Shown here piece after piece: positions 1-7,921 of a stretch of DNA of 64,000 nt. A program made the translations under genes and the position numbers. Positions within the stretch are counted from its first letter, which is position 1; each line of letters begins with the position of its first letter. The stretch comes from Streptomyces sp. DvalAA-43 (GTDB taxonomy: Bacteria; Actinomycetota; Actinomycetes; Streptomycetales; Streptomycetaceae). The notes beneath the pieces are model-generated. The model made no database searches and was not told where the DNA came from. It saw only the letters and a program-made list of their open reading frames with translations. The stretch lies in NCBI RefSeq assembly GCF_900091725.1, contig NZ_FMBW01000044.1:248001-312000 (forward strand), in the 5' to 3' direction.

Positions 1-95
1 GTACGACGCCCGTGTCCAAGCCCGGCTCCGCAGGGCTGGAGATGGCCAAGCGCCGGGGCCTGATACCCGAGTTCAGCGACACAGCCGCCCGGTAG
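1..95 (+). CDS. C-terminal fragment of a phage head-module protein (cut by window edge)
   Basis: An open frame enters from the left edge and ends with TAG at 93-95, giving about 30 residues ending in FSDTAAR. It lies just upstream of the head decoration gene and has the same orientation. In head modules this position usually holds a portal, capsid protease or scaffold protein, but the fragment is too short to choose among them. No start is visible. Confidence 0.45.
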   Translation, partial: TTPVSKPGSAGLEMAKRRGLIPEFSDTAAR

Positions 96-198
96 TTCCG
101 GGCCCGCATCCAGGGGACCACGCCCCGCAACTTCGTGGACGTCACCGCCTCCGTGGGCGGTGTGCGGAAGTCACCGCAGCGTCCATGGAGACACGCAC

Positions 199-615
199 AT
201 GACCATCCAGCCCGTCTCGAAGTCCGAGTACACCACCGCCAATCGCGAGTGGCTGGCTTCCCTGCACGGCACCGACTCCGTCGACACCATCACCCTCGAC
301 CTGAACCTGTTCTGCGAGGGCACGCACTACGTGTGCGGCGACGGCTGCGACCCGTACGGCCGCGTCCTGTCCGGCGTGCCGGTCGGCCGCGTTGCGGAGT
401 CCGGCCTCTACGGCCCGTACGACCCGGACGCCCACTGCGGCCGCCAGATCCTGCGCGGCTTCGTGATCGCTGAGGCCCCGTTCGCTCCGGGCCAGACCCG
501 CGTCCCGGCCGCCCTCCTGTGGCACGGCGCGGTCAAGGCGTCGAAGGTCCCCGGCGGCATCGACGTGTCCCAGCTCGTGTGGCACCCGCGTGCCGCCCAG
601 ATCCGCTTCGTCTGA
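199..615 (+). CDS. Head decoration protein (HDPD/lambda gpD-like)
   Basis: 138 residues. Predicted to bind the outside of the capsid shell and stabilise it after expansion. The assignment rests on size, on the position directly before the major capsid gene, and on the sequence pattern. An N-terminal SEYTT region is followed by a beta-rich body with PYGRVLSGVPVGRV, which resembles the family's segment about the value being changed or fixed, and a C-terminal alanine/glycine stretch. The start is ATG 199 because GGAGA lies at 186-190; an in-frame upstream start at 160 would add 13 residues with no ribosome site. The family call is from memory of these proteins, not a search. Confidence 0.65.
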   Translation: MTIQPVSKSEYTTANREWLASLHGTDSVDTITLDLNLFCEGTHYVCGDGCDPYGRVLSGVPVGRVAESGLYGPYDPDAHCGRQILRGFVIAEAPFAPGQTRVPAALLWHGAVKASKVPGGIDVSQLVWHPRAAQIRFV

Positions 616-630
616 GCGGGGGCCTGAGCT

Positions 631-1680
631 GTGACGATTCAGGACCTCCTCAAGGACGTCTCGGTCATGGACCTGACGACGTTCGCCAGGGCGATCCCGT
701 CCCCGAAGGACTTCCTCCTCACCCAGACGATCTTCCCGACCGTCGAGCTGCGCGAGGTGAAGTGGCGGACCAAGGACTCCGGCCGCTACGTCAACGTCGC
801 CAAGTACCGGGCGTTCAACGCCTCCGTCCCGTTCGCGACCCGTGAGGCGTGGCAGACCTCCCGCGAGGGCGCGCTGCCTCCGCTGGGGCAGAAGCTCGTC
901 GTCTCCGAGCAGGAGCAGATCCTGCTGGAGGCGTCGCACGGCTCCGATCAGGACCGGCTGATCGAGCTGCTGTACGACGACGTGGAGCGGCATGTCGAAG
1001 CCATCCGCTCCCGGCTGGAGCTGGCCGCCGGCGACGTGCTCGCGGACGGCAAGTTCGAGCTGGAGCAGGAGAACGGGCTCACCCTCGAAGTCGACTGGGG
1101 CGTGCCGGTGGAGAACCGGCCGGTCGCCCGTATCCCGTGGTCGGACCCGGCCTCCGACCCGATCGCGGACGAACTGCGGTGGATTCAGCAGCTCGACGAC
1201 ATCGGCGCCCCGGAACCGGAGCTGGTGATCACGAGCCGGAAGGCGTTCTCGTACCTGGCGGCGAACAACGCGTACAGGGCGGCGTACTACGGGAGCGTGA
1301 GTCCGTCGACTACGCCGACGGCGACGCTCACCCCGCAGCAGATCAACGTGGTGCGCGGCAACTACTCGCTGCCGCCGATCACGTTCTACAAGGCGCAGGT
1401 CCGGGTCGACGGCAAGCCCCGCAAGGTGCTGCCCGAGGACCTGTGGATTCTGGTGCCACCGGAGCGGGAGAAGTGGGCGCAGACCATGTACGGGGTCACC
1501 GCCGAGGGCCTGGTCCTCTCGCGCGGCACGAACCCCGAGATCGTCCGCGAGGACGCGCCGGGCCTGATCATCACCCGAGGCGTCCAGGACGACCCCGTGC
1601 AGATCTACACCAAGGGCGCCGCGGTCGGGATGCCCGTCATGCACACCCCGGACGCCCACATCGTGGCGAAGGTCCTGTGA
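631..1680 (+). CDS. Major capsid protein (lambda gpE family)
   Basis: 349 residues, normal for the lambda gpE-like capsid family (Phage_cap_E). It forms the icosahedral shell. The sequence shows the expected N-terminal arm, a charged region around residues 60-100 (RLIELLYDDVERHVEAIRSR), and a C-terminal domain with TPQQINVVRG and GVTAEG. Family capsids share the pattern of a long helix followed by a beta-rich domain. GTG 631 is the start, with a purine-rich stretch at 618-623. The next gene begins inside the stop codon (TGATG), so the two are translationally coupled. Together with the decoration gene this fixes the left end as a head module. Confidence 0.85.
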   Translation: MTIQDLLKDVSVMDLTTFARAIPSPKDFLLTQTIFPTVELREVKWRTKDSGRYVNVAKYRAFNASVPFATREAWQTSREGALPPLGQKLVVSEQEQILLEASHGSDQDRLIELLYDDVERHVEAIRSRLELAAGDVLADGKFELEQENGLTLEVDWGVPVENRPVARIPWSDPASDPIADELRWIQQLDDIGAPEPELVITSRKAFSYLAANNAYRAAYYGSVSPSTTPTATLTPQQINVVRGNYSLPPITFYKAQVRVDGKPRKVLPEDLWILVPPEREKWAQTMYGVTAEGLVLSRGTNPEIVREDAPGLIITRGVQDDPVQIYTKGAAVGMPVMHTPDAHIVAKVL

Positions 1681-1973
1681 TGGCGGGCCGCGGGCGGCTG
1701 AAGGCCGCGGTGTACGTACAGGACCCGTCCTCGCGGGAGGAGCTGATCCTGCTGCCGGGCGAGTGCCCGGACCAGGAGGTGGCCGTGCTGATCACCAACC
1801 CGGACGCGTGGGAAGAACTGCCGGAGGACGGCGACGAGCTGGTTTCGGTCGAGAAGTCGGAGCAGTCAGCCGACGAGGCCGACGGTCAGGAGGCGGCGGC
1901 CGGCGGAGGCGGCGCGAAGAAGTCCGCGTCATCGAGGCGGGGCGGAGGCCGGTCGGCGTCCGCGTCGTCGTGA
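1680..1973 (+). CDS. Small head-module protein with low-complexity basic tail
   Basis: 97 residues, not recognised. The first 60 residues are acidic and ordered-looking (ITNPDAWEELPEDGDEL). The C-terminal 35 are low complexity, rich in Gly, Ser, Arg and Lys (GGGGAKKSASSRRGGGRS). Genes of this size with disordered tails are common between the capsid gene and the head-tail connector in actinophages. ATG 1680 overlaps the capsid stop by one base. A structural or head-completion role is inferred from position only. Confidence 0.55.
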   Translation: MAGRGRLKAAVYVQDPSSREELILLPGECPDQEVAVLITNPDAWEELPEDGDELVSVEKSEQSADEADGQEAAAGGGGAKKSASSRRGGGRSASASS

Positions 1974-2041
1974 CGAACTCGAGGCGGCCCGCTGCCGGGG
2001 ACAGCCCGGTGGCGGGCCGCGCCGCGTGGAAGGAGTAGCGG

Positions 2042-2380
2042 GTGGACGAGTTCCAGCGGTCGTGGCTGCTCGCGCAGCTCGGGCCGGACACCGATCCGGC
2101 CGACCTGGAGCGCCGCTACTTCCGGCTGCGGTCGGTGCGCGCGGTGGCGCTGGAGGTACTGGGCGAGCGGCGCGCGAAGCTCCTCGCGGACCCGCTGAAG
2201 GTCACCGTCGACGGGGTCGTGACGATGGACCTCCAGGAGAACCTTCGCGGGATCGAGAGACAGATCGAAGGAGTACGGCAGAGCCCGGCTCCTGACGAGC
2301 CAGGAGAGGGTGACGAGGCGGAGGACGCGGTGACGATCCTGGCGACCACGCAACTGGTTCCCGTCCGTCGCTACCGCTAG
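2042..2380 (+). CDS. Putative head-tail connector protein
   Basis: 112 residues, GTG start with AAGGAG at 2030-2035. The first 50 residues look helical (DPADLERRYFRLRSVRAVALEVL), followed by a short beta segment VTVDGVVTM and a charged C-terminus. Size, order and helical start fit the small adaptor that follows the capsid gene in siphoviruses. No catalytic motif is present. This is the last head gene before the cargo block, and the next clearly phage gene is at 15,528. Confidence 0.5.
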   Translation: MDEFQRSWLLAQLGPDTDPADLERRYFRLRSVRAVALEVLGERRAKLLADPLKVTVDGVVTMDLQENLRGIERQIEGVRQSPAPDEPGEGDEAEDAVTILATTQLVPVRRYR

Positions 2381-2483
2381 GCGCAGGGCCGGAGTCGGCA
2401 TAGACCCTCCCGCGACGCCGGGTCTCTCTGCGATGCGGGCTGGCGGCCGAAAGAACCGTCAGTCAAGGTGGTGCCTACATGCG

Positions 2484-2520
2484 GAGTGGTCCTCCCCACA
2501 TGCCCTGGGGAGGACCACTC
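2484..2520. terminator. Perfect 15-bp hairpin at the left edge of the cargo block
   Basis: Arms 2484-2498 and 2506-2520 are exact reverse complements (GAGTGGTCCTCCCCA and its complement) around a 7-base loop. It lies between the plus-strand head gene and the minus-strand DUF397 gene, so it can end transcription from both sides. No long T-run follows, as is usual for Streptomyces terminators. Confidence 0.75.
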
Positions 2521-2537
2521 GGCATCCAAAGGGCTGA

Positions 2538-2798
2538 TCAGTCGACCACGCCGAAGTCGCCTTCTCCCGAGTGCAGAAGACCGACGAATCCCGTCCAGGC
2601 TGCGTGGGTGAAGGCGATGGCGGGGCCGCCCTTCGCCTTGGAGTCACGCACTCCGACCAGGCCAGACTCGGTGATGGTCGCCGAATTGACGGTTGTCTCG
2701 ACGCAGTTGCCGTTGTCCTGTGAGCTGTACGAGGACTTCGTCCATTCCTCCTCGGACGCCAGGTCCGTGGAGACGGGGAAGCGGTTCTGATGAGTCAT
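2538..2798 (-). CDS. DUF397 domain protein
   Basis: 86 residues. DUF397 proteins are small Streptomyces proteins almost always encoded next to an XRE-type regulator and thought to act as its partner or antagonist. The DUF397 features are clear: WTKSSYSSQDNGNCVE near residue 19, then VRDSK and IAFTHAAWTGFV. The start codon ATG (end position 2798) overlaps the last bases of the upstream XRE gene, so the pair is one operon. It points against the phage genes and is the first sign of non-phage cargo. Confidence 0.9.
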   Translation of the reverse strand: MTHQNRFPVSTDLASEEEWTKSSYSSQDNGNCVETTVNSATITESGLVGVRDSKAKGGPAIAFTHAAWTGFVGLLHSGEGDFGVVD

Positions 2799-3658
2799 GT
2801 CCACAGTTTCTTTTCGAGGGCGTGCAGAATTTGCGGCGTCTGATTCGGTCCCGGCGCCGCCTTCACCATGGCATCGAACTGCCGCTGGTACTGCCCCACA
2901 TCCGAGTCCTTCGACCACATGGTCGTGGCCTTGGCGCTGTCACTCTGAACCACCGGGCCGAGGTCCACAAACTCCAGAACCGTGAAGTTGAACGCTGCTC
3001 GGTAGGTGGGCAGGTCTTCGGGGATGATCTGGACCTCAACGTTGTCCAGGTCATTGAGGCGGATGATCTCCGCGTACTGCGCACGCATCACGTCAGGCGA
3101 ACCGACGACCGTGCGCAGCGTGCTCTCTGTCAGAATTATGTGTACCTCGGCGTCGCCCGATGAGATGAGGTTCTTGCGCTCCATACGCGTCCGGACCCCT
3201 TGCTCGACGAACTCGGTAGTCCGCTCCTCCACTACCTTCGCGGACGCTCCGAGAGCCTTCGCGTAGGACTTCTCCTGGAGGAGTCCATGCACCACGTTGT
3301 TCTCGTACCCCCGGACCTTGATCGCATCTCGCTCCAGTCCGAGGTACATCGGCATGCCCGAGGGCAGGAGATTGCGGTACGAGGTGAAGGGCTCCTTGCT
3401 CAAGGAGTCTCGCTGCATCTTGAGCAGTTCGGCGCGGTCGTCCAGGTCCCGGACCTCGTAGTAGTCCAATAGCTTTTCGAGGTCCCCGAGCTTGGGCAGC
3501 GGGATGTCGCCGGCCTCCACTCGGCTGATCTTCGAGCGTGAGAAGCCCAGAGCCGTTGAAACCCCTTCGGCGGTCCGACCTGGTACGCGCTCGCGTAGAG
3601 CGCGGAGTTCTTTGCCGAGCATGACCCGCAGGTATGTCGGTCCTCGTCGTGCGCCCAC
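2795..3658 (-). CDS. XRE-family regulator with DUF5753-like (Scr1-type) C-terminal domain
   Basis: 287 residues from GTG 3658. The upstream bases GAGGGG on the coding strand support this start; a longer frame continues upstream without a ribosome site. Residues about 15-75 form the helix-turn-helix (LRALRERV, TALGFSRSKISRVEAGD). The rest matches the sensor-like C-terminal half of these regulators (YLGLERDAIKVRGYENNVVHGLLQ, VEVQIIPED). It is paired with DUF397 downstream by a 4-base overlap. Such pairs control development or antibiotic genes in Streptomyces. It may control the cargo block; that is inference. Confidence 0.88.
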   Translation of the reverse strand: MGARRGPTYLRVMLGKELRALRERVPGRTAEGVSTALGFSRSKISRVEAGDIPLPKLGDLEKLLDYYEVRDLDDRAELLKMQRDSLSKEPFTSYRNLLPSGMPMYLGLERDAIKVRGYENNVVHGLLQEKSYAKALGASAKVVEERTTEFVEQGVRTRMERKNLISSGDAEVHIILTESTLRTVVGSPDVMRAQYAEIIRLNDLDNVEVQIIPEDLPTYRAAFNFTVLEFVDLGPVVQSDSAKATTMWSKDSDVGQYQRQFDAMVKAAPGPNQTPQILHALEKKLWT

Positions 3659-4044
3659 CTGTCCCCTCACTTCGGTGTTCTGTTCGTCGGATCGAGGCCC
3701 CAGCCCGGCAGGACAGAGTATCTGTCCTGCCGACAAGGGCTTCAGTTCGGAGTCTGGCACGCGCTGCCTCCCGTGCAACACCCTCTGTCGGTTACGAGGC
3801 ACTTGCCAATGTGGACGCTGACGTACTCACATGCGCAGGCTCCCTTGAATGTTAATTGGTGTGTGCGCAAGGCTGGTTGAGCCGCCGAGGAACCTGCCTC
3901 GTAGAGGGGGGAGGAGCTTGCGCGGTGAACCCGAACGCGCTGCTGCGAGAAGCCGACGAGCCGTCACTCGTCGGACATCTCTGATCGTAGCGGCGCGCTT
4001 CGGCCACAGCCTCACGTACCGCCAACTGTGACAGGTGCCGGACG
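3659..4044. other. Divergent intergenic region with a palindromic operator
   Basis: 386 bases separate the minus-strand XRE gene from the plus-strand ATPase gene. Apart from the 10-bp-arm palindrome at 3706-3732 I see only promoter-like, less GC-rich stretches (for example 3845-3860). No credible gene is present. Confidence 0.55.
3706..3732. promoter_or_regulatory. Palindrome, probable operator of the XRE gene
   Basis: Arms CGGCAGGACA (3706-3715) and TGTCCTGCCG (3723-3732) are perfect complements with a 7-base spacer. Read on the minus strand the spacer gives GATACT, a fair -10 box, with CTGAAG 17 bases upstream as a weak -35. A site overlapping the promoter just upstream of the XRE start suggests autoregulation. 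Confidence 0.5.
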
Positions 4045-4494
4045 ATGACGAAGACGACCGATCGCGCAGATCGTCAACTTTGCGCCGACGCACGCCCGCT
4101 TCGCGGGCAGCCGTACCAGCAGGAGTTGACCCCGGACCCGAAACGTCTGGGCGCCATCCGACGCATCTTCGCTGCCCACATCCGTTGCTGGGGGTGGCCG
4201 GAGGTTATCGACGAGGCGGTCATGTGCGTGACGGAGATGCTGGCCAACGTTCACCACCACGCGGGGGGTGATTGCGAGCTGCTGCTTGAGCCGACGCCGT
4301 ACGGGGTGCGCATCACGGTCAGCGACACCAGCTCGCAGTTGCCCGAGGTGCGAATGCCGAAGTGGGACTCCGGCAGTGGGCGCGGCATGTGGCTGCTCAG
4401 CACGACCGCCCACGACTGGGGCGCTGAGGCCACGCCTACCGGGAAAGACGTCTGGGTCGAACTGCGTCCCTCCACTGAGGAGGCCGCAGCGTGA
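4045..4494 (+). CDS. ATP-binding protein of the RsbW/HATPase_c type
   Basis: 149 residues. The N-box is seen as VTEMLANVHHHAG (about residues 61-73), a G1-like segment in VRITVSDTSSQLP, and a G2-like GSGRGMWLLSTTAHDWG. These are the marks of the stand-alone histidine-kinase-like ATPases common in Streptomyces, which act as anti-sigma factors or unknown regulators. ATG 4045 was chosen as the first in-frame start; its ribosome site is weak. The gene overlaps the next one by 4 bases (GTGA). It is the first plus-strand gene of the cargo block. Confidence 0.8.
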   Translation: MTKTTDRADRQLCADARPLRGQPYQQELTPDPKRLGAIRRIFAAHIRCWGWPEVIDEAVMCVTEMLANVHHHAGGDCELLLEPTPYGVRITVSDTSSQLPEVRMPKWDSGSGRGMWLLSTTAHDWGAEATPTGKDVWVELRPSTEEAAA

Positions 4495-5015
4495 ACCCAA
4501 CGCCGAGCCGCCGTCCGGTGAACGAGTTCAGTGTCGGCGCAAGGAGATTCATCAGTTCGCTGCGCGACTCCTTCCTCCGCGACGAGGACTTGGACAACGA
4601 CTTAAACGCGGCTCTCGGAGCGGATGAGGGTCCGATGGGAGTGGCTGGCTCAAAGCGCCAGCGGAAGCAGCGACGTGGGCTGTTTCGCTGCACCGCACCG
4701 ACGCGCGACCGCGGAACGATTCACGCGCTTGGCCGGTCCGTGACGCGCCTGGACCGGATGCTCGGCCACCTCGTGAGCATCGCAGAAGAGCGCGAGTGGG
4801 AGCCTCCGTACCCGAACGTCGCGGATCTCATCAACCGGGGAAGGGATCTGAGGCGGCAAACACCGCGCATTGTCTGTGAGTTCGCGGCGAGCCAGGCGCA
4901 TCTTCGTCTGATGGCGATGGTTGCTCTTGACCTCTTGGACGAGCTGAGCGATGACGAGCCGGAAGAGGCTCTCGCCATCAGCCCGTCACCGGGAACGGGC
5001 GGTGGCCGGGCATGA
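4491..5015 (+). CDS. Hypothetical Streptomyces protein
   Basis: 174 residues, not recognised. The N-terminal third is basic (SKRQRKQRRG near residue 55). The rest looks alpha-helical (LGRSVTRLDRMLGHLVSIAEE, HLRLMAMVALDLLDELS). There is no signal peptide or membrane segment. GTG 4491 overlaps the ATPase stop and the end overlaps the next ATG by 4 bases, so this is the middle gene of a tight three-gene operon. The context (ATPase, XRE/DUF397) suggests regulation rather than biosynthesis. Confidence 0.6.
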   Translation: MNPTPSRRPVNEFSVGARRFISSLRDSFLRDEDLDNDLNAALGADEGPMGVAGSKRQRKQRRGLFRCTAPTRDRGTIHALGRSVTRLDRMLGHLVSIAEEREWEPPYPNVADLINRGRDLRRQTPRIVCEFAASQAHLRLMAMVALDLLDELSDDEPEEALAISPSPGTGGGRA

Positions 5016-5404
5016 AGTATCTGCCGCGCACGTATTGGTGTCATGCGGACCACAGCGGTGCCGGGGCTGGCTCGGCTGTGCTGAACGACGTCATCACAGA
5101 CTCGCCGGGCATCGCCGTCGAGTGGGTGCGTGAGTCCGTCCGCGCCGTCAGCGTGGCCCTGGACCGCGAGACCTTCCACGCCGTGTGGGGATGGCTGGGC
5201 GATCACCGAGCAGTTGAAGCGGCCGTGATCGAGCTGCGGCGCGGCAAGCCCTACACCTTCACTGCGGCCACTCCAGCGACGAAGTGGACGTGGACCGCGT
5301 ATCCGGTATCGGTCCTACCGCTGCTGAGCATCTGTCCGAGAACGGCATCGCGCCCGCCCATTAGGGAGTTAGCCACTGCCGGTGCCAGCGGGACGCCTCC
5401 GTGA
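5012..5404 (+). CDS. Hypothetical protein, ordinary N-terminus with an odd tail
   Basis: 130 residues, not recognised. The first 95 residues have ordinary composition (TYWCHADHSGAGAGSAVL, VWGWLGDHRAVEAAVIELR). The last 35, from about PVSVLPLLSICPRTASRPP, have a different, proline- and serine-rich composition. This could be a frameshifted or decayed end, since in many such proteins the frame stops near the WTWT segment. ATG 5012 overlaps the previous stop (ATGA). Confidence 0.55.
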   Translation: MKYLPRTYWCHADHSGAGAGSAVLNDVITDSPGIAVEWVRESVRAVSVALDRETFHAVWGWLGDHRAVEAAVIELRRGKPYTFTAATPATKWTWTAYPVSVLPLLSICPRTASRPPIRELATAGASGTPP

Positions 5405-5530
5405 CCGAGCACTCCCTGATCGCCCGAGCAGGTTCCACGAGCTGCCTCAGATGTACGGCACGCCCTCAACTACTCAACCTCGCAGGGGATGCGACGTGAT
5501 CGTCTGCGCTGCCACGACAGTCGGAGCACC

Positions 5531-6145
5531 ATGAACGCCTCCGTCCCGCACCGCCAGGACCTTGCCACTGAGCTGATCGACCGCGTCCGGGCCGCGCGGG
5601 TTCACTGGTCCCGCTTGGCCCGTACTACCCCCTCCGATCAGGAGATCGGCATGGGACGGCACAGGGACCACGCGAACGCCACGGTCCTGCGACGGATCAT
5701 CGCTGATCACGGCTGGCCCGATGTTCCTCTCGTCGGCCAGGAGGGCGCAACGGCGGCCTGGCAGATCGCTCTGCACGCTGACACCCAGACGGAGATTCAA
5801 CGTGTAGCCGCGCGACAGATGGCCAACGCCGTTGAGCGTGGCACCGCCAGCGTTCGACAGTGGGCCCATCTCCACGACAGGTGCCTCGTCAACGCCGGCA
5901 ACCCTCAGTTCTACGGAACCCAGTACCGGCTCGGGCAGGGCGGGCCCGAACGGCTTCCCGTCCGCGACCCTGCGGCCCTCGACCGAATCCGCGCCGAGAT
6001 CGGTCTCCCGGCCGCCGACATCGCACTGGAGGGTCTGCGCCGTCGGCTGTCGAGTGAGCCGTCCATACCGGCGGATGACGAGGAGCCGACCGGTGATGAT
6101 GACCGAGACGTCACCCGCACCGCCGAGCTGGCCCGTGCCGCGTGA
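5531..6145 (+). CDS. DUF6624-like protein
   Basis: 204 residues. The diagnostic stretch is a D-x2-N-x3-L helix leading into IADHGWPDVPLVGQEGA, then AAWQIALHAD and a final Q-rich helix, which is the DUF6624 pattern common in Streptomyces. Function unknown. Its ATG has a short GGAG 5 bases upstream. The next gene starts within its stop (GTGA). It belongs to the plus-strand run leading to the lanthipeptide precursors and may be an accessory gene of that cluster, which is inference. Confidence 0.7.
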   Translation: MNASVPHRQDLATELIDRVRAARVHWSRLARTTPSDQEIGMGRHRDHANATVLRRIIADHGWPDVPLVGQEGATAAWQIALHADTQTEIQRVAARQMANAVERGTASVRQWAHLHDRCLVNAGNPQFYGTQYRLGQGGPERLPVRDPAALDRIRAEIGLPAADIALEGLRRRLSSEPSIPADDEEPTGDDDRDVTRTAELARAA

Positions 6146-6516
6146 CGGACATAGGCCACGCCGACGAGGCGGCGCTGGCCATCGAGGTCCTGGAGTGGGG
6201 GGCGTCCGGCTCAGCCTGGCCAAAGATGTGCGAGGCCAGGGCCGCTGTGGACAAGCTCAACTCGTTGGGCGAGCAGCTACGTGCGGACGTGCGGGCGGCC
6301 TTCACCTCGGGGAGGCAGCCGCCGGTGCTCGGGGAGGCAGATCGCCGCCTGGGCCTGCCGCTGGAACCGCTGTTGCCCATGCTGCCCAGGACCGTGGCCT
6401 CTGTCGTCCACCGAGCACAGAACCTCGCCCGTCTCGTCCAAGGACTGCAACGGGCGCTGGACGCGAGCAGTCCGGTCCAGAACACCGCTATTCCCCGCCA
6501 CCGAAAGGGCCTTTGA
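6142..6516 (+). CDS. Hypothetical helical protein
   Basis: 124 residues, not recognised. Predicted mainly helical, with two long amphipathic helices (CEARAAVDKLNSLGEQLRAD and VVHRAQNLARLVQGLQRAL). GTG 6142 overlaps the stop of the DUF6624 gene by 4 bases, and the next gene begins only 3 bases after its stop, so it is a member of the same operon. No catalytic motif or membrane segment is visible. Confidence 0.6.
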   Translation: MTDIGHADEAALAIEVLEWGASGSAWPKMCEARAAVDKLNSLGEQLRADVRAAFTSGRQPPVLGEADRRLGLPLEPLLPMLPRTVASVVHRAQNLARLVQGLQRALDASSPVQNTAIPRHRKGL

Positions 6517-6519
6517 GAA

Positions 6520-7002
6520 GTGAAGCTGACCACCGCCGCCGTACTCGCGGGCACGGCCATCTCCGCTGCCGTCACCGCCGTCGGCGTCGCACGCGTCCGC
6601 CAGCAGGAACGGCACCACGGCGAGAAGATCGAGGTCGCTGCTGCCCGCGTCCAGATGGATTGGCTCTCCCAGGTGTCCACGAACCACGACCTCGCCAAGC
6701 TGTGGGCGCCGGAGGACGTGGACCCCGAGGAGTACATGAAGCTCATGCACGCCAACCGGCAGCTCTGCGCCTTCAGCCTGCGCGACCGGCTGGGACTGGT
6801 CACCGACGAACAGCGGGACCTCTTCGCCTCCGAACTCATGAAGAACAAGGCGATCCGCGCGTACTGGGACCGGTTCCGCGGACTGCGCATTGAGGAGGCG
6901 GCGACAGCCAGGGACGGGCGCGCACTGGCGTTCACGGCCGCCTTCGACCGTGTCGCTCGGGAGCGCCAGACCCCGGCGACTACCACCTCGACCGACGCCT
7001 GA
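6520..7002 (+). CDS. DUF6082-like membrane-anchored protein
   Basis: 160 residues. An N-terminal hydrophobic helix (residues 3-24, LAGTAISAAVTAVGVARV) is followed by a soluble helical part with the family pattern LMHANRQLCAFSLRDRLG and a final RAYWDRFRGLR. These match the DUF6082 proteins I know from Streptomyces. Function unknown. GTG 6520 has GAGAAG next to it. It is the last gene before the precursor peptides, 200 bases upstream, so it may share regulation with them. Confidence 0.7.
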   Translation: MKLTTAAVLAGTAISAAVTAVGVARVRQQERHHGEKIEVAAARVQMDWLSQVSTNHDLAKLWAPEDVDPEEYMKLMHANRQLCAFSLRDRLGLVTDEQRDLFASELMKNKAIRAYWDRFRGLRIEEAATARDGRALAFTAAFDRVARERQTPATTTSTDA

Positions 7003-7052
7003 CGGCATACCTCGGATGCTGCGCCTCTCAAGTGCTGTGTCCGTCGCCAACT

Positions 7053-7087
7053 CCTCTCGCAGGTACCGACTTGCGTCACGCGAGAGG
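7053..7087. promoter_or_regulatory. Inverted repeat upstream of the first precursor gene
   Basis: CCTCTCGC (7053-7060) and GCGAGAGG (7080-7087) are exact complements separated by 19 bases. It lies in the 200-base gap before the precursor genes and could be an operator or a leader hairpin. I do not see a convincing -35/-10 pair beside it. Confidence 0.4.
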
Positions 7088-7202
7088 TGGCCGAGAACAG
7101 CTCGACCGGGGCAGCCGCACGGCTACCGTCCGGCGGGCAGAACCGGCCGCACTGCAACACCCCGAATCCCGCAGATCCACGTATCGAATCAGGAGGGTCC
7201 AC

Positions 7203-7382
7203 ATGGCTCCCAGGGTGATCGACCAGCGCGCGAGGACCGTTCCGGCCTCTGCCGCGCAGGGCCCGTTCGACCTCGACATCAGCGTCGTCGTGTCGGGGGG
7301 CACGGTGGAGGCGAGTACCGCCTCCGACGGCGGCTGCGCCGCGACGTGCGGCAGCAGCGCGTGCATCTCCAGCGGCTCCTGA
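7203..7382 (+). CDS. FxLD-type lanthipeptide precursor 1
   Basis: 59 residues, ATG with AGGAGG 7 bases upstream. The leader carries the FxLD signature FDLDISVV at residues 22-29. The C-terminal core has Ser/Thr residues and cysteines at 45, 49 and 54 (GGCAATCGSSACISSGS), suitable for lanthionine rings formed by LanB and LanC. An Asp-Gly pair (residues 42-43) precedes the first Cys, as in the other two precursors. It is the most divergent of the three and ends in SGS rather than CATNVA. The family call rests on the leader motif and the full set of neighbouring enzymes. Confidence 0.9.
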   Translation: MAPRVIDQRARTVPASAAQGPFDLDISVVVSGGTVEASTASDGGCAATCGSSACISSGS

Positions 7383-7490
7383 CCGCACACCAGACCACCG
7401 GCAAGGTGCCCATGCCGTGCCGGCGCCGCCCACGCGGCACGTACCCCGCGGCTCGATCGGAGCCGCGCTCGACTACGGAGGAAACAACAC

Positions 7491-7622
7491 ATGGAGAACG
7501 ACCAGTTCGACCTCGACATCAGTGTCCTGGAGTCCAGCGAGGGACAGGCCACGCTGATCAACCTCACCGACGACGGCTGCGGCAGCACCTGCTCCAGCCC
7601 GTGCGCCACCAACGTGGCCTGA
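7491..7622 (+). CDS. FxLD-type lanthipeptide precursor 2
   Basis: 43 residues, with a good GGAGG at 7477-7481. The leader is very short: FDLDISVLES begins at residue 6. The core after NLTDDGC has cysteines at 30, 34 and 38 and ends CATNVA. Ser/Thr residues between the cysteines are dehydration candidates. Asp28-Asp-Gly30-type context (DDGC) gives an Asp-Gly directly before the first Cys. It is closely related to precursor 3, so the two probably arose by duplication. Confidence 0.92.
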   Translation: MENDQFDLDISVLESSEGQATLINLTDDGCGSTCSSPCATNVA

Positions 7623-7659
7623 TCGTCTTCCGCCGCACGACGAGTAGGGAGAGACCCGT

Positions 7660-7839
7660 ATGAACGCGAACACGATCAAGGGCCAGGCGCAGTCTCCGTC
7701 CGCGACGGTGGACGGGGACGCGTTCGACCTGGACGTCAGCGTCCTGGAGTCCGGCGACGGTTCCGCCACGGTGATCAACCTGACGGACGACGGCTGTAAG
7801 CCGAGCTGCCAGGGGTCCTGCGCCACCAACGTGGCCTGA
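7660..7839 (+). CDS. FxLD-type lanthipeptide precursor 3
   Basis: 59 residues, GGGAGAG at 7648-7654. The leader is longer than in precursor 2, and the FxLD motif FDLDVSVLES starts at residue 22. The core NLTDDGCKPSCQGSCATNVA has cysteines at 46, 50 and 54 and the same C-terminus as precursor 2. Differences from precursor 2 are concentrated between the cysteines, as expected for paralogues making slightly different products. It is followed by a strong hairpin before the lanB gene. Confidence 0.92.
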   Translation: MNANTIKGQAQSPSATVDGDAFDLDVSVLESGDGSATVINLTDDGCKPSCQGSCATNVA

Positions 7840-7856
7840 CCTCGGCGCGCCGATAC

Positions 7857-7891
7857 GCCAGCCCGCGCGGCCTTCCGCCGCGCGGGCTGGC
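7857..7891 (+). terminator. Perfect 15-bp hairpin between precursors and lanB
   Basis: Arms 7857-7871 and 7877-7891 are exact complements (GCCAGCCCGCGCGGC and its complement) with a 5-base loop. It lies 18 bases after the last precursor stop. In lanthipeptide operons such a hairpin usually works as a partial terminator, giving much precursor mRNA and little enzyme mRNA. Confidence 0.8.
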
Positions 7892-7921
7892 ACCCCAGAA
7901 CGCCACCACCAGGGAGGGTGC

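Noticed and set aside
142..1659. Long minus-strand open frame across the capsid gene
   Set aside because: It mirrors codon bias of the plus-strand capsid and decoration genes, has no ribosome site, and its translation is rich in Arg, Gly and Val as expected for a shadow frame.
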